Part shown: positions 29,339-37,741 of the stretch, piece after piece
How the letters are laid out: every line of letters begins with the position of its first letter
Numbering within the stretch: position 1 is the stretch's first letter
Assembly (NCBI GenBank): GCA_015062235.1
Contig: SUUZ01000007.1
Coordinates: 19,416-83,415 of the forward strand
DNA length: 64,000 nt
Origin: Alphaproteobacteria bacterium
GTDB lineage: Bacteria > Pseudomonadota > Alphaproteobacteria > RF32 > CAG-239
Direction of reading: 5' to 3'
Position numbers and translations under genes: made by a program
Notes under the pieces: generated by a model
What the model was told of the DNA's origin: nothing
What the model saw: only the letters and a program-made list of their open reading frames with translations
The model's database searches: none

Positions 29339-29854
29339 TCATTCATACGGATTACTAATATTTAATTTTTTTAAGATTTCAATTTCAATACGCTCCATCT
29401 CTTCAGCTTCATCATCTTCTTGATGATCATAACCAAACAAATGCAAAATCCCATGCACCAATAAATGAGTAAAATGATTTTTTAGAGAGATTTTCTGTTC
29501 CTTTGCTTCACTATCTAACGTTTCTAATGCGATAATAATATCTCCCAATTCAATATTATCAACACCACCAATAACATCAAAAAACGCATCATCATCTATA
29601 TTAGCAAAAGACAATACATTTGTTGGCTTATCCTTACCTCTAAATTCACAATTAAGCTTTTGTACATGCTCATCATTACTCAAAGCCAAAGTAATAAATA
29701 TCGACTGTCCTTTCCAACCATCAAAACCCAAGCCTTTTTGTCGCAAAAAATCCACACTACTTTCAAAAACGAACTTAGGCCAAGTATCTATTTTATCAAG
29801 CTCTACATTCCACCTATCATCTTCAATTATAACATCAAGTTGATTACTACTCAT
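29339..29854 (-). CDS. ybeY: Endoribonuclease YbeY, rRNA maturation factor
   Basis: A zinc-dependent RNase needed for 16S rRNA 3' maturation and ribosome quality control. The metal motif H-x3-H-x5-H is present as HGILHLFGYDH. I chose the ATG at 29854 (M-S-S-N-Q-L-D), giving 171 residues, because AAGAG lies at the right distance; the longer frame to 29926 would sit far inside phoH. It then overlaps the phoH stop by 8 bases. Confidence 0.92.
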   Translation of the reverse strand: MSSNQLDVIIEDDRWNVELDKIDTWPKFVFESSVDFLRQKGLGFDGWKGQSIFITLALSNDEHVQKLNCEFRGKDKPTNVLSFANIDDDAFFDVIGGVDNIELGDIIIALETLDSEAKEQKISLKNHFTHLLVHGILHLFGYDHQEDDEAEEMERIEIEILKKLNISNPYE

Positions 29855-30824
29855 CACCATACTCTTTTTTACTTTTTTCTTCATAAGCCTTGACAATTTT
29901 AGCAACCAAACCATGTCTAACCACATCAGCTGCAGAAAATCTTACCGAACCTATATTTGATGTACCTTTTAAAACATCCAATGCATCTCTCAAACCTGAA
30001 ACAACCCCCCTAGGCAAATCCACCTGACTTAAATCACCATTAACAACCATCCGTGAATTTTCACCCAATCTAGTCAAAAACATCTTCATTTGCATTGGTG
30101 TAGTATTTTGCGCTTCATCTAAAATTATAAACGCATTAGACAATGTACGTCCACGCATAAATGCCAATGGCGCAATCTCAATCTCGCCAAGTGCAATTTT
30201 TTTATCAACTTGCTCTGCAGGCAACATTTCATACAATGCATCATAAAGAGGACGCAAGTAAGGATCTACCTTATCCTTTAAATCACCTGGCAAGAAACCT
30301 AAGTTTTCACCAGCTTCAACAGCTGGACGAGACAAAATAATTTTATCTATAGCTCCTTCAAGCATCATTGAAACAGCTAAGGCAACCGCCAAATAAGTTT
30401 TACCAGTACCAGCAGGACCTAAACCAAATACTAATTCATTTTGCATCATTGTCTGAATATATTCAGCCTGTGTCGCTGAACGAGGATAAATATGGCGTTT
30501 TTTAGTCTTCAAAACAATATTACTTAAATCTTGAGCTGTTTGAGTATCAACATTATCACCACTTAACCTAACAGCAGCTTTAACCTCTTGCTCACCAATT
30601 TCAATACCTCTACTAACCTTATTATACAAAACATCTATGGCTGTCTTTGCTTGATCAATAGAACTTTTCTCTCCTTTAATAGTAATATTATTACCAAACG
30701 AAACTATTTCCACGCCCAAAATTTTTTCCAATAGTTTTAAATTTGCATCCTGTGCCCCAACCATTTGTTGAACCAGCGTATTATTAAACAATTCAAACGA
30801 AATCTCAGCCATATTTAACCTCAT
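29847..30824 (-). CDS. ybeZ: PhoH-family ATPase
   Basis: A PhoH-like (YbeZ) ATPase that partners YbeY in RNA handling. Walker A is GPAGTGKTYLA, Walker B is FIILDEAQNTT, and the N-terminus carries a KH-like region (NITIKGEKSSIDQAKTAID). 325 residues. The ATG at 30824 overlaps the miaB stop (ATGA) and has AGGTGA before it; an ATG four codons later with GAGG is equally good. Part of the block miaB-phoH-ybeY-lnt. Confidence 0.93.
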   Translation of the reverse strand: MRLNMAEISFELFNNTLVQQMVGAQDANLKLLEKILGVEIVSFGNNITIKGEKSSIDQAKTAIDVLYNKVSRGIEIGEQEVKAAVRLSGDNVDTQTAQDLSNIVLKTKKRHIYPRSATQAEYIQTMMQNELVFGLGPAGTGKTYLAVALAVSMMLEGAIDKIILSRPAVEAGENLGFLPGDLKDKVDPYLRPLYDALYEMLPAEQVDKKIALGEIEIAPLAFMRGRTLSNAFIILDEAQNTTPMQMKMFLTRLGENSRMVVNGDLSQVDLPRGVVSGLRDALDVLKGTSNIGSVRFSAADVVRHGLVAKIVKAYEEKSKKEYGDE

Positions 30825-32149
30825 ACAATCTCACCTGACAACGAATTCATTGTCGCTTCATTAACTTTAACATTCACAATTTTGTTCAAAAGTCCTTTAT
30901 CTGCATCAGCATGAAGATTCTGCATATATGGTGTTCTACCAACCAACTGCCCCTGATGTCGACCTTTACTTTCAAACAATACTGGTAACACTTTACCAAC
31001 TAATTCTTTATTAAACTTTAATTGATAGTCAAATAATTTACTTTGCAAAATTGCTAATCGTTCTTTTTTAACTTTTTCTTCGACTTGATTTAGCATAACA
31101 GATGCTGGTGTTCCAGGTCTGCGAGAATACTTGAACGAAAAGGCTTGAATATATTTTACCTTATCAACCACATCTAAAGTTGCTTGAAAATCAGCATCTG
31201 TTTCCCCTGGAAAACCCACAATAAAATCCGAAGAAAAACCAAGTTTAGGATTTGCTTCTCTCAATCGAGCGATAATATCCAAGTATTGCGATGAATTATG
31301 TCTTCTGTTCATTGCTTTTAATATTACATCTGAACCAGATTGTATTGGCAAATGCAAATAAGGCATAAGCTTATCAATGTTCCTATGACAATCTATCAAT
31401 TCATCATTAACATCTGCAGGATATGATGTTGTATATCTAATGCGTTTCAACCCATCAATTTCATTTAATCGATTAAGCAAATACGCCAAATTACGCTCTT
31501 TACCATTAACATCTTCACCATGGTAAGAATTAACATTCTGCCCCAATAAATTAATTTCTAACGTACCGCCATCAACCAAGCGTTGAGCCTCTTTTATAAC
31601 ATCTTCAATTGGTCTAGATGTTTCAATCCCTCGAGTATAGGGCACAACACAATAGGTACAAAAGTTATTACACCCCTCCTGAATTGCTAAATATGAACAT
31701 CCACCATTACTGCTATTGTTAGGTAAAAAATCAAATTTCGATTCGGCAGGAAATTCTGTATCAATTATCGTTTCACCAATTTTTCTTTCAATTTTTGCTA
31801 AAATCTCTGGTAACCTATGATATGTCAAAGGTCCCAATGCAAAATCAACATATTCGGCTCTTTTTGCTATTTGTTCATCTTCAGCTTGAACCACACAACC
31901 AATAACACCAATGATTGTCTTTTTACCTTCCAGCTCACGTTCTTGTTTAATAAGATTAATACGCCCCAAATCAGAAAACAACTTTTCAGTTGCTTTTTCC
32001 CTAATATGACAGGTATTAAAAATTACTAAATCTGCTTGCCTAATTGAAGAAGCTGAACTAAACCCCAAGTCCTCTAAAATAGCTGCCACTCTTTGTGAAT
32101 CATAAACATTCATCTGACAACCAAAAGTTTTAATATAGTATTTTTTCAT
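30821..32149 (-). CDS. miaB: tRNA-2-methylthio-N6-dimethylallyladenosine synthase
   Basis: A radical-SAM methylthiotransferase that completes ms2i6A37 after MiaA. The N-terminal UPF0004 domain holds cysteines in KTFGCQMNVYDS, FNTCHIREKA and IGCVVQAE for the auxiliary cluster; the radical-SAM triad is C-x3-C-x2-C in GCNNFCTYCVVPYTRG; a TRAM domain closes the protein. I chose the ATG at 32149 (M-K-K-Y-Y-I-K-T-F-G-C), which gives 442 residues and the normal N-terminus; 35 extra residues from 32254 would be atypical and have no ribosome site. Confidence 0.95.
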   Translation of the reverse strand: MKKYYIKTFGCQMNVYDSQRVAAILEDLGFSSASSIRQADLVIFNTCHIREKATEKLFSDLGRINLIKQERELEGKKTIIGVIGCVVQAEDEQIAKRAEYVDFALGPLTYHRLPEILAKIERKIGETIIDTEFPAESKFDFLPNNSSNGGCSYLAIQEGCNNFCTYCVVPYTRGIETSRPIEDVIKEAQRLVDGGTLEINLLGQNVNSYHGEDVNGKERNLAYLLNRLNEIDGLKRIRYTTSYPADVNDELIDCHRNIDKLMPYLHLPIQSGSDVILKAMNRRHNSSQYLDIIARLREANPKLGFSSDFIVGFPGETDADFQATLDVVDKVKYIQAFSFKYSRRPGTPASVMLNQVEEKVKKERLAILQSKLFDYQLKFNKELVGKVLPVLFESKGRHQGQLVGRTPYMQNLHADADKGLLNKIVNVKVNEATMNSLSGEIV

Positions 32150-32304
32150 CTCTACTTTCAAATTTCTAAGTATATCCTGTAACTTATGACAACGATAAAC
32201 GATTTTTTTATTTTTTTCAAGGCTGTTGTCCGTTTTTAATTGAACTTTTACCATATTTTTGTTATTGTTTATATAACAGAGAACTTTTTTACAGGAGATT
32301 TTTT

Positions 32305-32751
32305 ATGTCAAACAACAATATGGAGAACCAAATGAGCTACATTTCTGAAATGACTGAAGAAGAAAAAATAATCTTTCTTAGGGTATTAGTTGCTCTAGCT
32401 CGTTCTGATAACAATTTTGATGATGAAGAAAAAGCGTTCATCAAAGATATTGCTATTATATTTGGCATAACAAAAGACAAAATAGATGACATCCTTCTTC
32501 CATTAACTGATGACGAAGTTATCAAGGACGCCTCCAAGATAAAAAAACGTCAAGCAGCTCTTCAACTAATAAAAGAGGCTTGCCTGCTAGCAAATTCTGA
32601 TGGCGATTTATCTGATAGAGAAATCATTCTTATCGGCAAGATAGGACAAGCAATGGGAATTGAATTAGAAAAAATAGAACAAATTAGCAAATGGGTTATA
32701 GATCGCATAGTTTGGCTTGAAGAAGGTAAACTTATTTTTGAACAACTTTAG
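32305..32751 (+). CDS. TerB-like domain protein
   Basis: A 148-residue helical protein with two TerB-type halves, each with an acidic helix-loop: LARSDNNFDDEEKAFIKDIA and LANSDGDLSDREIILIGKIG. TerB folds bind divalent metals and occur in stress and envelope-linked proteins; the role here is unknown. AGGAGA precedes the ATG. Divergent from miaB across a 155-base gap and 26 bases upstream of an unknown gene, likely one operon. Confidence 0.7.
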   Translation: MSNNNMENQMSYISEMTEEEKIIFLRVLVALARSDNNFDDEEKAFIKDIAIIFGITKDKIDDILLPLTDDEVIKDASKIKKRQAALQLIKEACLLANSDGDLSDREIILIGKIGQAMGIELEKIEQISKWVIDRIVWLEEGKLIFEQL

Positions 32752-32763
32752 TATTTTTTAGAT

Positions 32764-32777
32764 GAGGAGTTGCTCCT
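32764..32777 (+). promoter_or_regulatory. Small hairpin over the ribosome site of the 385-residue gene
   Basis: AGGAG and CTCCT pair around TTG, immediately before the ATG at 32778. The AGGAG is the only Shine-Dalgarno candidate, so the hairpin would hide it. The stem is only 5 bp. Confidence 0.4.
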
Positions 32778-33935
32778 ATGGAAAAAATGATTGTAAACTT
32801 ACAAGATATAAACACTGATAACATCCCCAATTTCTCAGATTATGAAGAATTTAAGAATGGATTTGGATTTGAACTAGAAAATCGCCAATTTATTCATACT
32901 TATCTTCCGCCCGAAATAAAATCTCGTAATGAAGCTCTTTCCTCTGCCATAGGTTTCATGCCTCCAGAGCATTTACGAATGAAAGCAGATGAATTACTCC
33001 AAAACCAAAAGATTGCGGGAAAATACGATGACCTGATTAATCTTATGGCATCCAAAAGCAATAATAACTATAATCAATTTAGTTCTATGTGGAGTCCTCT
33101 TATTTGGCAAGCTCGTGAAGATAATTCAAGACAACAAGTTGAAATTTCTACCAAAAATGGCAAAAAGAACATTGACGCCTTTGATATGGACTATTTAATT
33201 GCCGAAAATTTGCAACACCTATATTCATCAGAAGATCCAGCCGCTGAATACTATGATTGGTGCGAACGCCAACAAAAAATCGAAATAGATATTAATACTG
33301 GTGGAACTACTGAAGATGAAATTGTAGCCCGTGATACCTTCATTAATTTTCTTGATGATCGAGAAACAGAAATAAAACGTGTTATGCAACTTTATGCTGG
33401 AGCAGCTTTTAACACAAATTGCCGCATGCAAGAAAGTGCTCAAGAAAAACTTAAATTTTTAACATTCAAACTAAGCGAATTAAGAAGACTTCGCCAACGC
33501 ACAGAAACCACAAAATCTCGTGCTGATTCAAAAGAGTATTTTGAACAAAAAGAGCGCCGTCAACAACAAATAGCAACATCTGCTACAGCAGGTATTGTTG
33601 CTATGGAAGCTCTATCTTTAGGAGACAAACGTCTTGCTGAACAAGCTTTTAATGCATCCATTGAGCATGGCCTTGGAGAAACTTTTGTTAATATGCGCCC
33701 AGAAACCCAAACTATTGAACAAGCAAATAACAAAATTAAATCAGCCTACAGAAATAGAGCCCAAATGGAGGCTATGGTTGCAGCATTACGTAATGGAAAA
33801 ACCGTTGAACAGTGGAAAAACGAAAACCAGAATACCAATACCCACAACAGTTCTACAGTCAGAAACAATGTAAGAAATTTGCGTGGTTGGGAAATTACAA
33901 AATTTCGCGAAGCTACTAACACAATGTCTGCTTAA
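32778..33935 (+). CDS. Unknown 385-residue protein
   Basis: I do not recognise it. It is soluble and mostly helical, without signal peptide or membrane segment. The middle and C-terminal parts (from about 190) are charged and coiled-coil-like (LKFLTFKLSELRRLRQRTETTKSRADSKEYFEQKERRQQQ), followed by an alanine-rich helix (MEALSLGDKRLAEQAFNAS). It follows the TerB-like gene by 26 bases. No cysteine, histidine or aspartate clusters suggest a catalytic site. Confidence 0.5.
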   Translation: MEKMIVNLQDINTDNIPNFSDYEEFKNGFGFELENRQFIHTYLPPEIKSRNEALSSAIGFMPPEHLRMKADELLQNQKIAGKYDDLINLMASKSNNNYNQFSSMWSPLIWQAREDNSRQQVEISTKNGKKNIDAFDMDYLIAENLQHLYSSEDPAAEYYDWCERQQKIEIDINTGGTTEDEIVARDTFINFLDDRETEIKRVMQLYAGAAFNTNCRMQESAQEKLKFLTFKLSELRRLRQRTETTKSRADSKEYFEQKERRQQQIATSATAGIVAMEALSLGDKRLAEQAFNASIEHGLGETFVNMRPETQTIEQANNKIKSAYRNRAQMEAMVAALRNGKTVEQWKNENQNTNTHNSSTVRNNVRNLRGWEITKFREATNTMSA

Positions 33936-33949
33936 AATAGCGTTTATAA

Positions 33950-33978
33950 TTGACATATATCAAAACTTGCGTTATGCA
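33950..33978 (+). promoter_or_regulatory. Promoter candidate for the yggT-folD operon
   Basis: A perfect TTGACA (33950-33955) stands 17 bases before TATGCA (33973-33978), 46 bases before the yggT ATG. The -10 is poor, with an extended TG-like context. Confidence 0.45.
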
Positions 33979-34023
33979 GGTAAGTAACGATTATTGTATT
34001 TAATAGATATTAGGAGATTTTAT

Positions 34024-34326
34024 ATGGTTATTTTTGATCCATTTTTAGAAATTTTAGGATTCATTGTTGATATTTACTTCAAAATCGTTGTTGTTCAAGT
34101 AGTTTTATATTGGCTTATCCACTTTAAAGTATTAGAACCATCAAATAAATATGCCTCAAAGACTGTAGAATTACTAGATAAAGCAACTGTCCCTGTATAT
34201 AACAAAATCAAATCAAAAATTCCAACAGTGTTTTCTGGAATTGATTTTGCTCCATTTGGTGTTTTGTTAGTTCTATACTTTATTAGTCGTGTAATCACAA
34301 GTTTGCGTATTTTGATTGTAGGTTAA
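34024..34326 (+). CDS. yggT: YggT-family inner-membrane protein
   Basis: A 100-residue protein with two hydrophobic segments (about 8-30 and 76-98) flanking a loop with VEPSNKY-like and DKATVPVYNKIKSKIP, the pattern of YggT proteins. I chose the ATG at 34024 with TAGGAG before it over an earlier TTG at 33994. The family is linked to membrane or cell-division functions without firm proof. Immediately followed by the DUF167 gene, as in many proteobacteria. Confidence 0.85.
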   Translation: MVIFDPFLEILGFIVDIYFKIVVVQVVLYWLIHFKVLEPSNKYASKTVELLDKATVPVYNKIKSKIPTVFSGIDFAPFGVLLVLYFISRVITSLRILIVG

Positions 34327-34327
34327 T

Positions 34328-34639
34328 TTGTTTTTTGATGAAACAACACAAGGAATTATTTTAAGAGTTAGGCTTAGTCCTAACTCTTCTTGTTGCCAAA
34401 CAAATGGAATTTTTAAAACTCCCGACAATATAGAATACCTAAAAATTAATATCATTAGTGTACCTGAAAAAGGAAAAGCCAACCAAGAACTAATATCATG
34501 GTTAGCAAAACAATTAAAAATAGCTAAGTCTAATATCTCTATCATATCTGGAGAACTTGATAGGTACAAAAAAATTCTTATAACCACAGACAAGTTAAAC
34601 ATTATGCCTATACTACAGGCTTGGATAGAAAAGGAATAA
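34328..34639 (+). CDS. yggU: DUF167/YggU-family protein
   Basis: 103 residues matching UPF0235: IILRVRLSPNSS near the start, LKINIISVPEKGKANQELISWLAKQL, and ISIISGELDRYKKILI. The start codon is TTG one base after the yggT stop, with TAGGT upstream; no in-frame ATG is available. Function unknown, possibly nucleic-acid related. It lies between yggT and folD with gaps of 1 and 5 bases. Confidence 0.85.
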   Translation: MFFDETTQGIILRVRLSPNSSCCQTNGIFKTPDNIEYLKINIISVPEKGKANQELISWLAKQLKIAKSNISIISGELDRYKKILITTDKLNIMPILQAWIEKE

Positions 34640-34644
34640 CGATC

Positions 34645-35535
34645 ATGACTGCTCATATAATCGATGGTAAAAGTATCGCCAAGCAAATACGTGATAACTT
34701 AAAAAGCAAAATAGGCATAAATAATTCAGCTATTTCTCCAACCCTAGCTGTAATCCTTGTAGGCGATAACGAGGCCAGCCAAATATATGTAAGAAACAAA
34801 AAAAAGGCTGCTGACGAAATTGGTATTAATTGCCAAATATTGGAGTTATCATCATCAATTGGTGAAAATGCACTATTAGAAGTTATTGAACAACTAAACA
34901 CAGATGAAAATATTCATGGCATTATTGTCCAATTACCATTACCAAAACATATTGATGCTCTCAAGATATTATCTAAAATAAACCCATTGAAAGATGTTGA
35001 TGGTTTCAGCCCATATAATGCAGGTCTTTTGTCTTACAATGACCAAAAAGCTTTTATTTCTGCAACACCAAAAGGAATTTTAGAGCTTTTAAAATCAACA
35101 GGGACAGAACTTACGGGTAAACATGCTGTTATAATTGGGCGTTCCAATATTGTCGGCAAGCCAGTATCAATGTTATTACTCAATAATGACTGTACTGTAA
35201 CTATAACCCACTCCAAAACTAAAGAAATTGCCTCAATTTTACGCACTGCTGATATCGTTATTGCAGCATGCGGACAGGCTAAACTTGTTAAGTCTGACTG
35301 GATTAAAGAAGGGGCTATTATTATTGATGTTGGCATCAATCGTGAAGATGGCAAACTTTGCGGTGATGTTGATTTTGAAAACGTTAAAGAAAAAGCAGCT
35401 TATATAACTCCCGTCCCTGGTGGCGTAGGTCCTATGACCATCGCTATGCTTTTATCCAATACATACGAAGCTTTTTGTCTTCAAAAAAATCAAAAACAAT
35501 GTTGTTGCAAAGATAAAAAGTGTCACAGCCACTAA
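34645..35535 (+). CDS. folD: Methylenetetrahydrofolate dehydrogenase/cyclohydrolase
   Basis: Bifunctional one-carbon enzyme interconverting methylene-, methenyl- and formyl-tetrahydrofolate. Signatures: IYVRNKKKAADEIGI with the catalytic Lys, GIIVQLPLPKHID, DVDGFSPYNAGLL, IIGRSNIVGKPVSMLL and TPVPGGVGPMTIAMLL. The ATG at 34645 with AAGGA is chosen over a TTG at 34621. The 296-residue product carries an extra tail of the form QCCCKDKKCHSH that ordinary FolD lacks. GlyA, also in this window, supplies methylene-THF. Confidence 0.95.
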   Translation: MTAHIIDGKSIAKQIRDNLKSKIGINNSAISPTLAVILVGDNEASQIYVRNKKKAADEIGINCQILELSSSIGENALLEVIEQLNTDENIHGIIVQLPLPKHIDALKILSKINPLKDVDGFSPYNAGLLSYNDQKAFISATPKGILELLKSTGTELTGKHAVIIGRSNIVGKPVSMLLLNNDCTVTITHSKTKEIASILRTADIVIAACGQAKLVKSDWIKEGAIIIDVGINREDGKLCGDVDFENVKEKAAYITPVPGGVGPMTIAMLLSNTYEAFCLQKNQKQCCCKDKKCHSH

Positions 35536-35559
35536 AAAAATAAAAAAACAATATTATAT

Positions 35560-35595
35560 ACTCCTGTAGTTTTTGCAAAGCTTCAGGAGTTTTTT
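35560..35595 (+). terminator. Terminator hairpin merged with the next ribosome site
   Basis: ACTCCTG (35560-35566) and CAGGAGT (35584-35590) pair, with further pairing inside, and TTTTTT follows. It can end the folD transcript, but the AGGAG of the 3' arm is also the Shine-Dalgarno of the receiver gene whose ATG comes right after the T-run. Confidence 0.75.
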
Positions 35596-35961
35596 ATGTC
35601 AAACAACGTAATTTTTATGCTAGATAATGATAAAGTTTTTCTGGAGCTATATTCCAAATTGCTACAGACTAAAGGGTGGCAAGTTTTTGCTACAGACAAC
35701 CTTTTTCTTCTAACCAAATACGCTAAAACAGCTCAACCAGAATGGATATTTATTGATCAAAATTTTGCTAATCATCATGAAAAAGAAATAGTAAAAATCA
35801 TTGACAAAGCCATAAATTTTAAACATCCACACTATGCAATAATGAGCAATCACATAACATCAAAATATATGAAGAAGCAAGACAACATCGAATTTGTATA
35901 CAAACCTTATATTTTAGAAAAAATAATACAAATATCAGAAAATAGTTGCAATCCTCACTAG
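35596..35961 (+). CDS. Stand-alone receiver-like domain
   Basis: A 121-residue CheY-like fold: FMLDNDKVFLELY supplies the acidic pair, EWIFIDQNF the likely phospho-acceptor Asp, HYAIMSN the switch serine and FVYKPY the conserved lysine before the last helix. No output domain, so it should act by protein contact or as a phosphate relay. Several usual receiver residues are changed, so phosphorylation is not certain. Its ribosome site lies in a terminator hairpin. No histidine kinase was seen in the window. Confidence 0.65.
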   Translation: MSNNVIFMLDNDKVFLELYSKLLQTKGWQVFATDNLFLLTKYAKTAQPEWIFIDQNFANHHEKEIVKIIDKAINFKHPHYAIMSNHITSKYMKKQDNIEFVYKPYILEKIIQISENSCNPH

Positions 35962-36010
35962 ATTGTTTAGAATTCCAAAATCTTTAATAAAAAGTATTTT
36001 GGAAACAAAA

Positions 36011-36610
36011 ATGATAAATTGGTTCAACAATCTAGTTCAAAGAACTTATGACATTATGCTATCTCTCTCAGCAAAGCCCAATGCTATGGCTTTTTTATTC
36101 ATTGTCGCTTTTGCTGAAAGTTCTTTTTTTCCCATACCACCAGATGTCATGTTAATACCAATGGTACTAGCGACCCCCAACAAAGCTTGGCAAATAGCTG
36201 GGCTAGCAACTATTGCTAGCGTTTTAGGTGGATATTTTGGCTATGGAATTGGTGTTTTTGCCTTTGACATGATTGCCAAACCCATTCTTGAATTTTACAA
36301 TGCTTTAGAACAATTTCATCAATTTGAAAATTATTATCACCAATATGGTGCTTGGATTGTTTTTGGTGCTGGTATAACTCCCTTTCCATACAAAATAATA
36401 ACCATTGCTAGCGGTGTGGTTCATTTAGATTTAATGGTATTTACTATTGCAAGTATCCTTGCCCGAGGGATGCGCTTTTTCCTTGTTGCTTGGTTGCTAA
36501 AAAAATACGGTGCACCGATGAAGATATTTATAGAAAAACATCTTGGAATACTTTCTATTTTGTTTTTAATCTTACTGATAGGTGGTTTTGCTCTAATCAA
36601 ATATCTTTAA
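36011..36610 (+). CDS. YqaA/DedA-like membrane protein
   Basis: A 199-residue membrane protein of the VTT (SNARE-associated) group. Marks are FAESSFFPIPPDVMLIPMVLA, LGGYFGYGIGVFAFDM and FGAGITPFPYKIITIASGV, with four to five membrane segments. DedA-like proteins move or scramble lipids; the substrate of YqaA forms is unknown. I chose the ATG at 36011 (M-I-N-W-F-N) over a TTG at 35963. A perfect terminator follows. Confidence 0.82.
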   Translation: MINWFNNLVQRTYDIMLSLSAKPNAMAFLFIVAFAESSFFPIPPDVMLIPMVLATPNKAWQIAGLATIASVLGGYFGYGIGVFAFDMIAKPILEFYNALEQFHQFENYYHQYGAWIVFGAGITPFPYKIITIASGVVHLDLMVFTIASILARGMRFFLVAWLLKKYGAPMKIFIEKHLGILSILFLILLIGGFALIKYL

Positions 36611-36640
36611 AAATGTCCCTTGATATCAAGGGACATTTTT
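36609..36640. terminator. Bidirectional intrinsic terminator
   Basis: A fully palindromic 32-base run: AAAAATGTCCCTTGAT and its complement, flanked by A- and T-tracts, between the YqaA-like gene and the convergent Mic60-like gene. Confidence 0.94.
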
Positions 36641-36641
36641 A

Positions 36642-37640
36642 CTACTTAGCAGATTTCAAAAATTCAACTTTCATAACAGCTAAAGAATTTGCTGTGATTC
36701 TATTAATACTTGCATAAAAATCCTTATAACTCTCAGCCATATTCAACCATTCTACAAAATCTTCATTTGCTAAAAGTTCTGCATTCAAAGGTTTTCTCGC
36801 AATTGCAACTGCCTGCTCAATTTCGCCCCTTGCAACCATATCATTAATAACAGCCCAAGCTCTATCAGTCTCTGAAAATTCAACCTTTTTATCTTCTTCA
36901 TCAGCCTTTTTAATCTTAACAACTTTATTAACTTGCTGATAAATTCTATCTTTCCAATTTTCAGCAATAACAACATCTTTATCCAAATTTGCAAATTTGC
37001 TAGCAAAAATATCTGCAAATTTATGTTGCAATTCTTCTTTAGAATTTATCCCATTTGGAGCAACCTTATTAATGATTGCAATTTCTTTATCAATTTTATA
37101 ATTACCTGCCGCCAATTCGCTCAAAACTTCTGCCTCATAAACAAAATTACCACCGCGTTCAGCTGCATCCTTAACCAACATTGTTGCTGTCAATATCAAT
37201 GCTGTTTTATTTGTAACCTTTGCCAAATCAGCAACTCGTCCTTCAACATTATCCATTCTTACAATCAAACCTAAAACTGCATCAACATCTGCTTTAGACT
37301 TAATTGTGTTCACACTAATATGTTCAATGTTGTCGATTCTTTGTTGCATAGCCGAAAAATCAGGATTTTCAGCCTTAGTTCTTACCAAATTCAATTCTTT
37401 TTTCAATTCGTCCATTTGCTTCGTTATATTATTTAGCTGCAATTTACAAGCCTCTTCTTGACTTTTATCTGCAATAAACATCTCTTTAGCTTGATGCAAA
37501 ATCTGTGGATTTTCCCACAACTTATACCCCAAAATAACAACACCAGCTACAACCAACATCATCGTCAATGGCTTTGTAATAGTCCTTCTCTTAGCTTTTA
37601 CAACTGCTAAAATATCTTTATTATCCTGTGCTTTTACCAT
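36642..37640 (-). CDS. Mic60/mitofilin-like inner-membrane protein
   Basis: 332 residues: a basic cytoplasmic N-terminus, one membrane segment (about 24-43), a periplasmic coiled coil (CKLQLNNITKQMDELKKELNLVRTKAEN and later helices), and a C-terminal helical part with RAWAVINDMVARGEIEQAVAIARKPL and WLNMAESYKDFYASINRI that matches the mitofilin signature of COG4223. In alphaproteobacteria this gene typically sits between hemD and hemY, divergent from tsaD. Here it is divergent from tsaD but no heme gene is beside it. Alphaproteobacterial Mic60 bends membranes; the same role is inferred. Confidence 0.78.
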   Translation of the reverse strand: MVKAQDNKDILAVVKAKRRTITKPLTMMLVVAGVVILGYKLWENPQILHQAKEMFIADKSQEEACKLQLNNITKQMDELKKELNLVRTKAENPDFSAMQQRIDNIEHISVNTIKSKADVDAVLGLIVRMDNVEGRVADLAKVTNKTALILTATMLVKDAAERGGNFVYEAEVLSELAAGNYKIDKEIAIINKVAPNGINSKEELQHKFADIFASKFANLDKDVVIAENWKDRIYQQVNKVVKIKKADEEDKKVEFSETDRAWAVINDMVARGEIEQAVAIARKPLNAELLANEDFVEWLNMAESYKDFYASINRITANSLAVMKVEFLKSAK

Positions 37641-37741
37641 AACAGCTCCTTTCTTTTTTGAAGCATTTAAACTCTTGTTTTTTTATAGTCTATATAATAT
37701 AAAAAAAGAAGCAATAATATTTTAGAATAAGAAGAACAACT

